Assembly (NCBI GenBank): GCA_947630245.1
Contig: CANRGR010000006.1
Coordinates: 1 to 43,933 of the forward strand
Direction: 5' to 3'
Length of the DNA stretch: 43,933 nt
Source of the DNA: an uncultured Clostridia bacterium
GTDB taxonomy: Bacteria > Bacillota > Clostridia > Christensenellales > Borkfalkiaceae
The notes below the pieces were generated by a model. It was not told where the DNA came from, made no database searches, and saw only the letters and a program-made list of their open reading frames with translations. Shown one piece after another: positions 31,562-39,650 of this stretch (its first letter is position 1; every line of letters begins with the position of its first letter). Made by a program: the position numbers and the translations under genes.

Positions 31562-32944
31562 TCAGCGGGTTTTTTTTGCGGAGATGGTCTGCGTCTGTCC
31601 CTCCCCGTCGCGATACCGGCAGCCCGCAAGGTCGAAGAGTTCGGGCGAAGATGCGCATACCGCTTCGAGTTTGACGGTTCCGCTCATCGTCTGCGGATCT
31701 CCCTCCGCGGGCGCGCGCGTTCCGCTCGCCGTCCCCTCCGCGGAGAATCCGAGCGGCTTCTTGTCCTCGTCGAAGGAGAAGGAGAACGTGAGGTCGAGAT
31801 CGGAGTCGGTCACCGCTCCCTCCCCCTCGCCGCTCAGGGAGAACAGCAGGGAGATTGCCTCCTCTTCGAGCTTGTCCTCGAATCCGTCGACCAGTTCGCT
31901 GAGATCAATCGCGCCGAGATCGGTCTCCCCGCCCGAGAGGATTTCGACGAGCTTTTTCAGCGGAACTTCGCCGAAACTGCGGAAGCCGGCAAAGGCGTCG
32001 TCCGTGTTCTCGGTGAGCGCGTTGAAGAATTCGCCCGAGCGGAGCAATCCTTCGAGATACTGCACCGCCGTCTGCTTTTCGCCCGCCTCGGGGAGCGCCT
32101 CGGCGAGCTCTTCGGGGAGCATGGGAAGCGCGAGCTCGCGGATCTCCGCCGCCGTCACGCCGTTGAGGAGGGTTTTGAGCGTGTCGCTCACGAACGTCTG
32201 CCCGAACAGTCCGCTCAGCGTCATCTCCGCGGTCTCTTCAATCGCGCCGAACACCCCGCGGACGCCCTCGATGAGGTTGTCCACGACGCCGAGTATGTCA
32301 TATCCGAGGGAGAATCCGCCCTCCGTCTTGGTGAGCGTTCCCTCCGCGAGCGCAGGCAGGTTGCGCATGATCTTCGCCGCGGCAGGGCTTTGAAGCACGC
32401 CGACGATCCCGCCCGGCGAGACGAGTTCGAGCACGAGGTCGTCTTTAAGATCCTCTTTCAGCGCGGAGAAATCCACCTTGCCCTCCGTCTGTTCGCCCGT
32501 TGCGTAATACGCCTTGTCCCCGCGCAAGAAGAACATCGCATAGCTCGTCCCCTCTCCCGCCATCGAGGCGAATACGTCCGCCTGCACCTGTTCGCCGAGG
32601 AGCACCGCTCCCTCCGCCGCAAACTTCGTCTCCGCCGCGCCGATCGTAAGATTTGCGCTCGCCGAATAGGTGAATCCCTGAAACGTCGCGTCCGAGAGGG
32701 AGGAGAAGATCTCCCCTTTCACGGTCTCGTCCGTGATGACCGTGCCGGGCTTGATCGTATTCTGCCCGCCCTGATTGTTCCCTTGATTATTTCCCTGATT
32801 GTTTCCTTGATTGCCGCTTTGGTTTCCGCTCTGGTTGCCCTGATTGCCGCTGTTGGGAATGTCGGGTTCCTTGCATGCGGAGAGCCCGAACACGCCGAGC
32901 GTGAGAAGTCCCGCAAGCGCCATACCGATGATTTTCTTTTTCAT
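31562..32944 (-). CDS. unknown lipoprotein with Asn/Gln/Gly-repeat linker
   Basis: 460-aa exported lipoprotein: signal peptide with lipobox LSAC (C24), then a low-complexity spacer of GNQ/NNQG repeats (about 33-60) and a large soluble domain with acidic character. The mature part looks like a beta-rich/helical domain (repeats of LSGLFG, ELVDGFEDKLEEE) and matches no family I recognise. GGAGGAC lies before the ATG. It sits between sipL and ispE on the same strand and has a strong terminator. The spacer suggests the domain is held away from the membrane. Confidence 0.82.
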   Translation of the reverse strand: MKKKIIGMALAGLLTLGVFGLSACKEPDIPNSGNQGNQSGNQSGNQGNNQGNNQGNNQGGQNTIKPGTVITDETVKGEIFSSLSDATFQGFTYSASANLTIGAAETKFAAEGAVLLGEQVQADVFASMAGEGTSYAMFFLRGDKAYYATGEQTEGKVDFSALKEDLKDDLVLELVSPGGIVGVLQSPAAAKIMRNLPALAEGTLTKTEGGFSLGYDILGVVDNLIEGVRGVFGAIEETAEMTLSGLFGQTFVSDTLKTLLNGVTAAEIRELALPMLPEELAEALPEAGEKQTAVQYLEGLLRSGEFFNALTENTDDAFAGFRSFGEVPLKKLVEILSGGETDLGAIDLSELVDGFEDKLEEEAISLLFSLSGEGEGAVTDSDLDLTFSFSFDEDKKPLGFSAEGTASGTRAPAEGDPQTMSGTVKLEAVCASSPELFDLAGCRYRDGEGQTQTISAKKTR

Positions 32945-32971
32945 GCTTGTCCTCCGTTTGCAGTATGGACG

Positions 32972-32997
32972 CTCCCGCCGTTTTTATGCGGCGGGAG
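32972..32997 (-). terminator. hairpin after sipL
   Basis: CTCCCGCCG pairs with CGGCGGGAG (32972-32980 with 32989-32997) about 60 nt after the sipL stop. There is no U-tract, so it may only attenuate. Confidence 0.45.
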
Positions 32998-33057
32998 AAT
33001 TGCTTCGAAGGACGATCGGCGGGCGCGCAGGCTATGCTTCCGCGCGCCACGTCGCAC

Positions 33058-34536
33058 TCAAAGGCTCTTTTTGCGGTAAATGACGACCCGTTGTCCCTCC
33101 TTGATCGGAAATTCGATGTCGGGATTGTTGGCGGAGACTTCCTCGGGCGGTTTTTTGAGGCTCTTGGAGAGCTCCCAGAGCCCGTCGCCCGCATGGGGAA
33201 GATAGACGCTCACCGCGCTGTCGCAGACGGGCAGCGGGTCCCCTTCCTCGGCGGCAACGACAACTTTGAAGAAGATTTTTTTCTGCGGCTGCAAGACGAT
33301 TTTGAGGGTTGCCTCCGCGTCCACTTCGCCCTCCTGCCGCTGGCGCGCCGACACCCCGCAGCACAGCACGGACACGGCGCACTCTCCCTCCGCGGGAACG
33401 GAGACGGAGAAGGGCAGACTGAGTTCGACGCCGCGGTGGGATCCGTCCGCGCCGAGCACGAGAAGGGTCGCCATCGCAACGCCCTCGACGCGCGTCCCCT
33501 CCTCACCGCGCACGAGATTCGCCTCCGCGCGTTGGAGCGCGATCGCCTGAAAGACGTCCGAAAAATCCACGGCGGAGGAGAGCGCGGCTCTGCCCGACAC
33601 CCGCTCCGTCACGGCGCTCATCTCCCCCGCGCCCCCGCATTCTCCCTCGGAGAACGCGAGCTTTACCGCATGGTCGGCGGAGAATGCGTCCGTCACGCAG
33701 TCGACAGAGGTCTCCTCATAGACGCAAGCCTCCGCGGCGAGGGTAAGTTCCGCCGAAATTCTGCACTTGCCCTGCTCTTCGTCCGCGTCCGCGTGAATGG
33801 CGACGTTCGTCACCGTGACGCGCGCCTCGCCGTCCGTCCCCGCCGACGCCTGTTCGCAGGGAATCTCGATGCGGAAGGGCACGAGCCGCTCGAAGGAGAC
33901 GAGCGCGTTCTCCCCTTTGAGGGCGAGGACGCCGAGATTGATCTCCCCCTCGGCAACGACGGTTCCCGTCTCGCAGGCGATCCCGGAGAGATGCACCGTC
34001 TCGCTGTGCAGCAGAATATCGCCGATGAAGTCGGTCTCGAATTCGTCGTCCGCCTCCGCCGTCCCGCCGCAGAGATGCGCGGTGAGCATGGGCACGGTTT
34101 CGCGGCGGCAGATGAGATCGCCGCCCGTCAGATATTCGAGCGTCGAGTCGCCGTAGAGCACGACGTCCGCGCCGAGGAGCGCCGTCAGATACACGCTCGC
34201 CCCCTCCCGCCGCACCGAGACGTTCTCCGTCGTCAGTTTCACCTTCGCGGTGTGCGCGGGCGCGCTCTTGTCGCACTGCACCTTCGCCGAAAACTCCACG
34301 CCCTTCTCCGCACGGCAGATCTTTTTGTCCGCGTCCTCATACACGATGAGAAAGTGCACTCTGCCCGCGTATTTCACTTCCCCGCTTCCCGCCTCCGCCG
34401 AAAGCAGCACCGCATTCGCATGCGCCGCGAGCACCGTCTCCGCCTCGCCGCCGAAGCGGCATTCCACCGCCGTCTGCGCCGACGTTCCGCCGACCTTTCC
34501 GTATCCGCGGAAGGTTTCCGTTTCGAGATTCATCAT
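33058..34536 (-). CDS. sipL: SipL-like spore morphogenesis protein (DUF3794/SPOCS plus LysM)
   Basis: 492 aa from the ATG at 34536, which has GGGGAG 8 nt upstream. The body carries repeated DUF3794 (SPOCS) segments, for example GEINLGVLALKGENALVSFERLVPFRIEIPC. The C-terminus is a LysM domain (about 440-490, ending in the SANNPDIEFPIKEGQRVVIY core). This layout is that of Clostridioides difficile SipL, which binds SpoIVA and anchors the spore coat to the forespore surface from the mother cell. A sigma-E-like promoter directly upstream fits. veg diverges from the same spacer. Confidence 0.88.
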   Translation of the reverse strand: MMNLETETFRGYGKVGGTSAQTAVECRFGGEAETVLAAHANAVLLSAEAGSGEVKYAGRVHFLIVYEDADKKICRAEKGVEFSAKVQCDKSAPAHTAKVKLTTENVSVRREGASVYLTALLGADVVLYGDSTLEYLTGGDLICRRETVPMLTAHLCGGTAEADDEFETDFIGDILLHSETVHLSGIACETGTVVAEGEINLGVLALKGENALVSFERLVPFRIEIPCEQASAGTDGEARVTVTNVAIHADADEEQGKCRISAELTLAAEACVYEETSVDCVTDAFSADHAVKLAFSEGECGGAGEMSAVTERVSGRAALSSAVDFSDVFQAIALQRAEANLVRGEEGTRVEGVAMATLLVLGADGSHRGVELSLPFSVSVPAEGECAVSVLCCGVSARQRQEGEVDAEATLKIVLQPQKKIFFKVVVAAEEGDPLPVCDSAVSVYLPHAGDGLWELSKSLKKPPEEVSANNPDIEFPIKEGQRVVIYRKKSL

Positions 34537-34566
34537 CCTTTTCACTCCCCGTATTGGTTTCCCTCT

Positions 34567-34595
34567 ATCGTATGCGGGAGGTCGCGGGGATATGC
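34567..34595 (-). promoter_or_regulatory. sigma-E-like (mother-cell) promoter of sipL
   Basis: GCATATC (6 of 7 to KMATATT), 14-nt spacer, CATACGAT (7 of 8 to CATACAAT) on the minus strand, 30 nt upstream of the sipL start. Spacer length is the same as in the M1 peptidase promoter. Confidence 0.65.
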
Positions 34596-34683
34596 GCTCC
34601 TTTTCGCCCGCCGCAAAGGCGGAGACGCACGGAACGCGGGACGGCTCAGTATAAAATTGCGGAAAAACGGCAAAAATCCGCCC

Positions 34684-34938
34684 ATGATCAAGTGCAACAA
34701 CGACATTCAGAAGATCAAGGATTCGATTGCGGAATGTTTTCGCAAACAGGTGGACGTGACCGTCAATCTCGGCAGAAATAAGTTCCTTCGCTTCTGCGGG
34801 GAGCTCTCGGGCGTCTATCCCGCGCTCTTCACCGTACAGCCGAACGACAAGAATTTTTTGGGAAAGACGTCCTACTCCTACGCGGAGGTGCTCTGCGGGA
34901 GCGTGAAAGTGAAACCCGTCAAAAAAGCGGAGGGATAA
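34684..34938 (+). CDS. veg: Veg family protein
   Basis: 84-aa small protein; family motifs include NLGRNKFLRFCGELSGVYPALFTV and the SYSYAEVL block that aligns with Bacillus Veg SYSYADIL. Veg is a beta-barrel protein linked to biofilm matrix control in Bacillus, and its biochemical role is unclear. A TATAAA box lies 28 nt upstream, but neither a good -35 nor a clear Shine-Dalgarno site is seen. It is the only plus-strand gene in the right half, divergent from sipL, an arrangement also found in other Clostridia (recalled). Confidence 0.9.
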   Translation: MIKCNNDIQKIKDSIAECFRKQVDVTVNLGRNKFLRFCGELSGVYPALFTVQPNDKNFLGKTSYSYAEVLCGSVKVKPVKKAEG

Positions 34939-34948
34939 CTTCCTCCGC
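34921..34948 (-). terminator. terminator of the Fic gene inside the 3' end of veg
   Basis: GCGGAGG pairs with CCTCCGC (34927-34933 with 34942-34948) across the veg stop codon. On the minus strand it is followed by TTTTTT (34926-34921), so it terminates Fic transcription running toward veg. Confidence 0.75.
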
Positions 34949-34983
34949 AACGATCCCGCCCGAAAACGGCGCAGATATCTTTT

Positions 34984-35835
34984 TTATTCCTCCTCATAGT
35001 AATAGGAATAGTCTATACCTTTCAGAAAGAGTTCGCGGTCGTTGATTTGGTCGGTCAACGCCATTTTTATCAGCCGATAAATGTCCGCCGCGTCGACAGG
35101 GCTTTTTCGCATCGCATCGAGATAGGCGCGCTTGTCAATTTTGCTCCAATCGACGCATTTGTGTAAGTTCTTCTTCAAAATGAGGTCGAGCCAGATGCGC
35201 GTACTGCGCCCGTTCCCCTCCATAAACGGATGGGCGATGTTCATTTCTACGTATTTTTTGACGATCTCTTCAAGGGTACTTTCGGGCATTTTCTCAATGA
35301 GTGCGAGATTTTCTTTTAAGTACATTGCCGGCGCGAACGCAAAACCGCCTTTGGCAAGATTCAGCCCGCGGATCTGTCCCGCAAAGTCAAATAGCCCGCC
35401 GAAGATATAGCCGTGAATCTGTTGCAATCCCTTTACCGTGCCGACTTCTATTTCGCCGATCATACCGCTTTCAAACAGTTCGTATGCTTTCTGCTTGCTC
35501 TTTTCGTCGACGGTGCTGCCCATGCCGGAGAGCCAGCGGACAAAGTTTTCGCGGTTCTTGGCGGGGATGAGTGCGACGACCGTGTTCACGCCGCCCGCGT
35601 CCACCACGTCGGTGAGATAGGATTTCCCGTCCCGCGCGAAGAGTTTCAGTTGTTTACAAATTGTAATCAACTGCGGATTGCGGCGCTTCATCTGCGCCCA
35701 ATAGACACGCGGGTTTTTGCTCTTCGTGAGCGCCTCGGCGATGTCGACAGCGCAAAACCACCATTTGGAATCTTCATTGTTCCAGACGGCTCTTACCGGG
35801 ACATCTTCAAAGAATCGAATTGATGTCTTGATCAT
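34984..35835 (-). CDS. BRO-N/Fic domain fusion protein
   Basis: 283 aa. N-terminal BRO-N-type domain (about 5-105, as in phage antirepressors: [22 protein letters not shown] and [16 protein letters not shown]) is fused to a C-terminal Fic domain. The Fic catalytic loop is complete, HPFMEGNGR (202-210), with the flap near GGFAFAPA. Fic enzymes usually AMPylate proteins. No inhibitory [S/T]xxxE[G/N] motif or adjacent antitoxin was found, so control is unclear. AGAGGAG precedes the ATG. It lies 52 nt after the DMT transporter. Fusions of this type exist in databases as far as I recall; targets are unknown. Confidence 0.87.
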   Translation of the reverse strand: MIKTSIRFFEDVPVRAVWNNEDSKWWFCAVDIAEALTKSKNPRVYWAQMKRRNPQLITICKQLKLFARDGKSYLTDVVDAGGVNTVVALIPAKNRENFVRWLSGMGSTVDEKSKQKAYELFESGMIGEIEVGTVKGLQQIHGYIFGGLFDFAGQIRGLNLAKGGFAFAPAMYLKENLALIEKMPESTLEEIVKKYVEMNIAHPFMEGNGRSTRIWLDLILKKNLHKCVDWSKIDKRAYLDAMRKSPVDAADIYRLIKMALTDQINDRELFLKGIDYSYYYEEE

Positions 35836-35887
35836 TCTGACTCCTCTTCGGGCACGAAAGGACAGGTTCCCTTTCGCGTTGACTTTT

Positions 35888-36814
35888 TCAGAACATAAAC
35901 GCCACGGTCGCCGCCATTGTGAGGATCAGGCAGACCGCCATGTATCTTGTGATCTTCTCCTTGAAGATCGCGCGCCCGAACACCGCGGAGAGCACGATCG
36001 TCCCGCCCGTTGTGATGGGATAGAGGCTGGAAGAATCGAGCTTGCCCTCGCCCATGCAGTTCATGGAGAGGACGAAGCCGAGCAGGCTGACGACGGAATA
36101 CGCAACCAGCGCGATCATTGCCTTTGCGCCGAAGATGTCTTTTACCGTGAGAAGTTCGGCTTTTCTCCGCTTCCCCGCCGCCGCAGCGCCTACGCCGAAC
36201 ATGACGGCGAAGATCGCGACGGTAAACAGCCTCGTCCAGATGATGAAATCGTACAGCCCCGTTGCGCTTTGATGAAAGACGGAAGCGTTTGCCTGCACGG
36301 CGGAGAGGATGCTTGTGCCGCCGTTGAGCGCAAAGACGAAAAAACAGAGGAGATAAAACACCCAACCGCTCTTTTTTTCCGTCTCTTCGCTCTTTTTGTC
36401 CCCCATGGAAACGAGGAGCGAAAGCGCCATGACCGCCATTCCCACTCCCTTCCAGACGCTCATGCTCTCGTCCATGAACCAAAGTCCGAACACGAAGGGA
36501 AGCGCCATTCCGCCGAGCATCATGAAATTGCTGTATACGGACAGCTTGCCCCGCTTCATGACCGCGATGCCGACGATGACGATGAGCGCGGAGACCAGCG
36601 CGAGCGCCGCCGCGACGGTGAGCGTGAACGGCGTCGCCCCGACCGCAAACCCTTCCCCGGCGGCCGCCTTTACGGCGAAGATCAGCGCGGCGTTGATTGC
36701 CGTGGAGATGACGCCGAATACCAAAGAGGTGAACAGATTGTTCCCGACCCGCCTCTGGTAAAATTTCATGCAGACAAATTGTAGCGCATAGCACACCGAA
36801 GCGCCCGCCGCCAT
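35888..36814 (-). CDS. DMT-superfamily (EamA-like) transporter
   Basis: Inner-membrane transporter with ten predicted helices in two EamA-like halves; 308 aa from the ATG at 36814 ([19 protein letters not shown]). An earlier in-frame ATG at 36829 is rejected because it lies inside the promoter. Members export amino acids, nucleotides or drugs, or flip polyprenyl carriers; no substrate motif is visible. The central charged loop ([11 protein letters not shown]) separates the halves. It may be co-transcribed with the Fic gene. Confidence 0.85.
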   Translation of the reverse strand: MAAGASVCYALQFVCMKFYQRRVGNNLFTSLVFGVISTAINAALIFAVKAAAGEGFAVGATPFTLTVAAALALVSALIVIVGIAVMKRGKLSVYSNFMMLGGMALPFVFGLWFMDESMSVWKGVGMAVMALSLLVSMGDKKSEETEKKSGWVFYLLCFFVFALNGGTSILSAVQANASVFHQSATGLYDFIIWTRLFTVAIFAVMFGVGAAAAGKRRKAELLTVKDIFGAKAMIALVAYSVVSLLGFVLSMNCMGEGKLDSSSLYPITTGGTIVLSAVFGRAIFKEKITRYMAVCLILTMAATVAFMF

Positions 36815-36817
36815 TGC

Positions 36818-36846
36818 ATAGTATAACATTTCCGTTATGATGTCAA
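36818..36846 (-). promoter_or_regulatory. promoter of the DMT transporter, near-leaderless
   Basis: Perfect TTGACA with TACTAT at 17 nt, or TATACT at 15 nt (36820-36825). Either places +1 at or just inside the ATG at 36814, which decides against the upstream start. Confidence 0.55.
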
Positions 36847-36856
36847 CCCGTTGAGA

Positions 36857-36892
36857 GGCGGCGCGGCGCGCCTTGAAGCGCGCCGCGCCGCC
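36857..36892. terminator. hairpin between gyrA and the DMT gene
   Basis: A 15-bp stem GGCGGCGCGGCGCGC with its complement (36857-36871 with 36878-36892), 20 nt after the gyrA stop. T-tract (GTTTTCC) only on the plus strand; on the minus strand it is a strong hairpin without U-tract. Confidence 0.55.
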
Positions 36893-36912
36893 GTTTTCCT
36901 TTCGTCAATCGG

Positions 36913-39462
36913 TTAATCGTTGTCGTCCTCTGTCTCGACGGGCACGTCCGCCGCCGTCTCTTCGGGCTTTTCGGTCTCGGCGGTGTCGTCGCGGTCGGTC
37001 ACCGCCACCGTCGCCACGACGCCCTCCCGAAGATTCATCAATTTGACGCCGCGCGTGTTCCGCCCGATCCTCGAAATGTCCTCCGCGTGCATGCGGATGA
37101 GAATCCCCGCCGACGAGACCATCATGATATCGAGATCGTCCCGCACGAGTTTCATGTTGACGAGCGGACCCGTCTTTTCATTGAATACGCCCGCCTTGAT
37201 TCCCTTGCCCGCGCGCGTCTGGACGCGGTAATCCGAGGGATCGGTGCGCTTTCCGTAGCCGTTTTCGGAGACCGTGAGGATATCGAATCCCTCGCGGAGC
37301 ACGAGCATGTCGACGACGCGGTCGTCCTCTCCGAGATTGATCGCTCTCACGCCCATCGTGTCCCTCCCCATCGGGCGGACGTCCTCTTCCGAAAAGCGGA
37401 TGCACTTCCCCGAACGGCTCGCGACGATGATCTCGTCGTTCCCGCCCGCAAACTGCACGGAGATCAACTCGTCGTCCTCGTTGATCCTGATCGCAATCTT
37501 CCCGCTCTTCATGATGCGTTCGAACTCGCTCGTCGCCGTCTTTTTGATGAGCCCCTTCTTCGTCGCCATCACGAGATAGCCCGTGCCGTTCTCATAGACC
37601 GGCAGAATTGCCGCGATCTTTTCGCCCGCGTCGAGCCCGACGATGTTGACGATCGCCCGCCCCCGCGCCTGACGGTTTGCCTCGGGAATCTCATATCCCT
37701 TGATCGAATACACCTTCCCGAGATTGGAGAAGAGCAGAATGGGGATATGGGTGGAGCAGACGAACATCTGCTCGACGAAATCGTCCTCCTTCGGGCGGTG
37801 TCCCGTAATTCCGACGCCGCCGCGGTTCTGGGCGCGGTACTCCGCCGCGGGGAACCGCTTGATGTAGCCGCCATGCGTCATGGAGATCACGACGTCCTCC
37901 TCGTCGATGAGATCCTCGTCGTCGATGTTGCCGTAGTCGACGGAGATCTCCGTCTTGCGTTCGGAGGGATATTTGTTGCGGATCGCCGTCAGATCGCTGC
38001 GGATGATCTCCATCACGCGGGTCTCGTGCGCGAGAATGTCGCGAAGGTCGGCGATCGTGCGGTGCAGTTCTTCGAGTTCCTCCCTGAGTTTCTCCACTTC
38101 GAGGGACGTGAGCCGTTGCAGCCGCATTTCGAGGATGGCGTTCGCCTGTTTGTCGCTCAGTTCGAACGCTCCCATGAGTTTGGCGGAAGCGTCGTTCTTG
38201 TCCGCGGACTCCTTGATGATGCGGATGACTTCGTCGATGTTGGCGAGCGCGAGCACGAGCCCTTCGACGATGTGGGCGCGCTCCTCCGTCTTTTGCAGAT
38301 CGTATGCCGTTCTGCGGCGGATGACTTCCTTCTGATGTTCGAGATAGTACCGCAAAATCTCGCGCAGGTCGAGATAGCGCGGCTCCGTGCCGTTCTCGAC
38401 GAGGGCGAGCAGAATGATCCCGTCCGAGATCTGCAAGTTGGTATGTTTATAGAGGGTGTTGAGAACGACCTGCGCGTTCGCGTCCTTCTTGCATTCGATC
38501 ACGATGCGCAGTCCCTCTCTGCCCGATTCGTCGCGGATGTCCGCAATGCCCTCGATCCGCTTGTCCTTGACCATGTCCGCAATCTGGACGATGAGCTGCG
38601 CCTTGTTGACCTGATAGGGAATCTCCGTGACGACGATGCGGGAACGGACGTTTGCGCCCGTGCCGTGCTCTTCGATTTCGCACTTGGAGCGGATGATGAT
38701 GTTGCCCTGACCCGTGCGGTACGCCTTGCGGATGCCGCCGCGCCCCATGATGACCCCGCCCGTCGGGAAATCGGGAGCGGGAATGTAGCGCATGAGATCG
38801 TCCACCGAGATGTCGGGGTCGTCGATCATGGCGATCGTGCCGTCGATGACTTCCGCAAGATTGTGCGGGGGAATGTTTGTCGCCATGCCCACGGCAATGC
38901 CATCCGACCCGTTGACGAGAAGATTGGGGAAGCGCGCGGGCAGAACCGCCGGCTCCATTTCGATGCCGTCGAAGTTGGGGAAGAAGTCCACCGTCTCCTT
39001 ATCGAGATCGCGAAGCATCTCCGCCGCAAGTTTGGTGAGGCGCGCCTCCGTGTAACGCATGGCGGCGGGCGGATCGCCGTCGACCGACCCGAAATTGCCG
39101 TGCCCATCCACGAGCGGGAAGTTGATGGAGAAGTCCTGCGCGAGACGGACGAGCGCGTCATAGACGGAACTGTCGCCGTGGGGATGGAATTTACCCATGA
39201 CGTCACCGACGATACGCGCGCACTTGCGGTACGCCTTGTCGTTGTAGAGCCCCATCTCGTGCATTGCATAGAGAATGCGGCGATGGACGGGTTTGAGCCC
39301 GTCGCGGACGTCCGGGATTGCACGGGACTTGTTGACCGCCATCGCATAGGCGATGAACGACCGTTTGAGTTCATCGTTGACTTCGACGTCGAGGATCTTC
39401 GTCATTTCGAGCGTCTTTTTGAATTCCTCGGTAAGTTCGGGTGATGTCTCTCTCTTTGCCAT
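36913..39462 (-). CDS. gyrA: DNA gyrase subunit A
   Basis: 849-aa breakage-reunion subunit of DNA gyrase, full length. Start at 39462 with AAAGGAG upstream. N-terminal [16 protein letters not shown], the region [12 protein letters not shown] with Ser and Asp at the positions linked to quinolone resistance (wild type), and the active-site tyrosine in AMRYTEARL are present. The C-terminal beta-pinwheel begins with a GyrA box that reads QNRGGVG where QRRGGKG is usual. The tail is acidic (ETEDDND). It follows gyrB on the same strand after a 183-nt spacer holding a palindromic element. Confidence 0.97.
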   Translation of the reverse strand: MAKRETSPELTEEFKKTLEMTKILDVEVNDELKRSFIAYAMAVNKSRAIPDVRDGLKPVHRRILYAMHEMGLYNDKAYRKCARIVGDVMGKFHPHGDSSVYDALVRLAQDFSINFPLVDGHGNFGSVDGDPPAAMRYTEARLTKLAAEMLRDLDKETVDFFPNFDGIEMEPAVLPARFPNLLVNGSDGIAVGMATNIPPHNLAEVIDGTIAMIDDPDISVDDLMRYIPAPDFPTGGVIMGRGGIRKAYRTGQGNIIIRSKCEIEEHGTGANVRSRIVVTEIPYQVNKAQLIVQIADMVKDKRIEGIADIRDESGREGLRIVIECKKDANAQVVLNTLYKHTNLQISDGIILLALVENGTEPRYLDLREILRYYLEHQKEVIRRRTAYDLQKTEERAHIVEGLVLALANIDEVIRIIKESADKNDASAKLMGAFELSDKQANAILEMRLQRLTSLEVEKLREELEELHRTIADLRDILAHETRVMEIIRSDLTAIRNKYPSERKTEISVDYGNIDDEDLIDEEDVVISMTHGGYIKRFPAAEYRAQNRGGVGITGHRPKEDDFVEQMFVCSTHIPILLFSNLGKVYSIKGYEIPEANRQARGRAIVNIVGLDAGEKIAAILPVYENGTGYLVMATKKGLIKKTATSEFERIMKSGKIAIRINEDDELISVQFAGGNDEIIVASRSGKCIRFSEEDVRPMGRDTMGVRAINLGEDDRVVDMLVLREGFDILTVSENGYGKRTDPSDYRVQTRAGKGIKAGVFNEKTGPLVNMKLVRDDLDIMMVSSAGILIRMHAEDISRIGRNTRGVKLMNLREGVVATVAVTDRDDTAETEKPEETAADVPVETEDDND

Positions 39463-39527
39463 AATTTCTCCTTTCACAGATTTCTTCCCGGCGAATTTTT
39501 CGCTGCCTGCACGCATTTGGTTCTCCG

Positions 39528-39650
39528 TTAAAACGCAGAGAAGCGAGCAAGGCAAGAAGCGCGAGGCTTTCCGACGGGAGCGTACTATGGCGTACGTGAC
39601 CGAGGAAAACGTAGCGCGACACGGCATTGCGAAGCTTATATGCGTTTAGA
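39528..39650. repeat. palindromic intergenic element in the gyrB-gyrA spacer
   Basis: The element is bounded by imperfect terminal inverted repeats: TTAAAACGCAGAGAAGC (39528-39544) against the complement of 39634-39650 (TCTAAACGCATATAAGC), 13 of 17 identical. Inside are nested pairings (GCAAGGC/GCATTGC-type, TTTCC/GGAAA, CGTAC/GTACG), so the whole 123 nt can fold as one long imperfect hairpin. The right end includes the gyrB stop codon. It looks like a MITE or a structured RNA module; no coding role is seen. Confidence 0.55.

Noticed and set aside
32757-32845. Short tandem repeat that could be a CRISPR or VNTR
   Set aside because: It is the Asn/Gln/Gly spacer of the lipoprotein and is in frame throughout.
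36829-36831. Upstream ATG for the DMT transporter
   Set aside because: It falls within the promoter that drives the gene, so it would not be transcribed; the ATG at 36814 fits both the promoter and the family N-terminus.
37087-39444. Long plus-strand open frame opposite gyrA (and a similar one at 39973-41580 opposite gyrB)
   Set aside because: Asp/Val/Arg-rich antisense translation with no family features; gyrA and gyrB explain the sequence.
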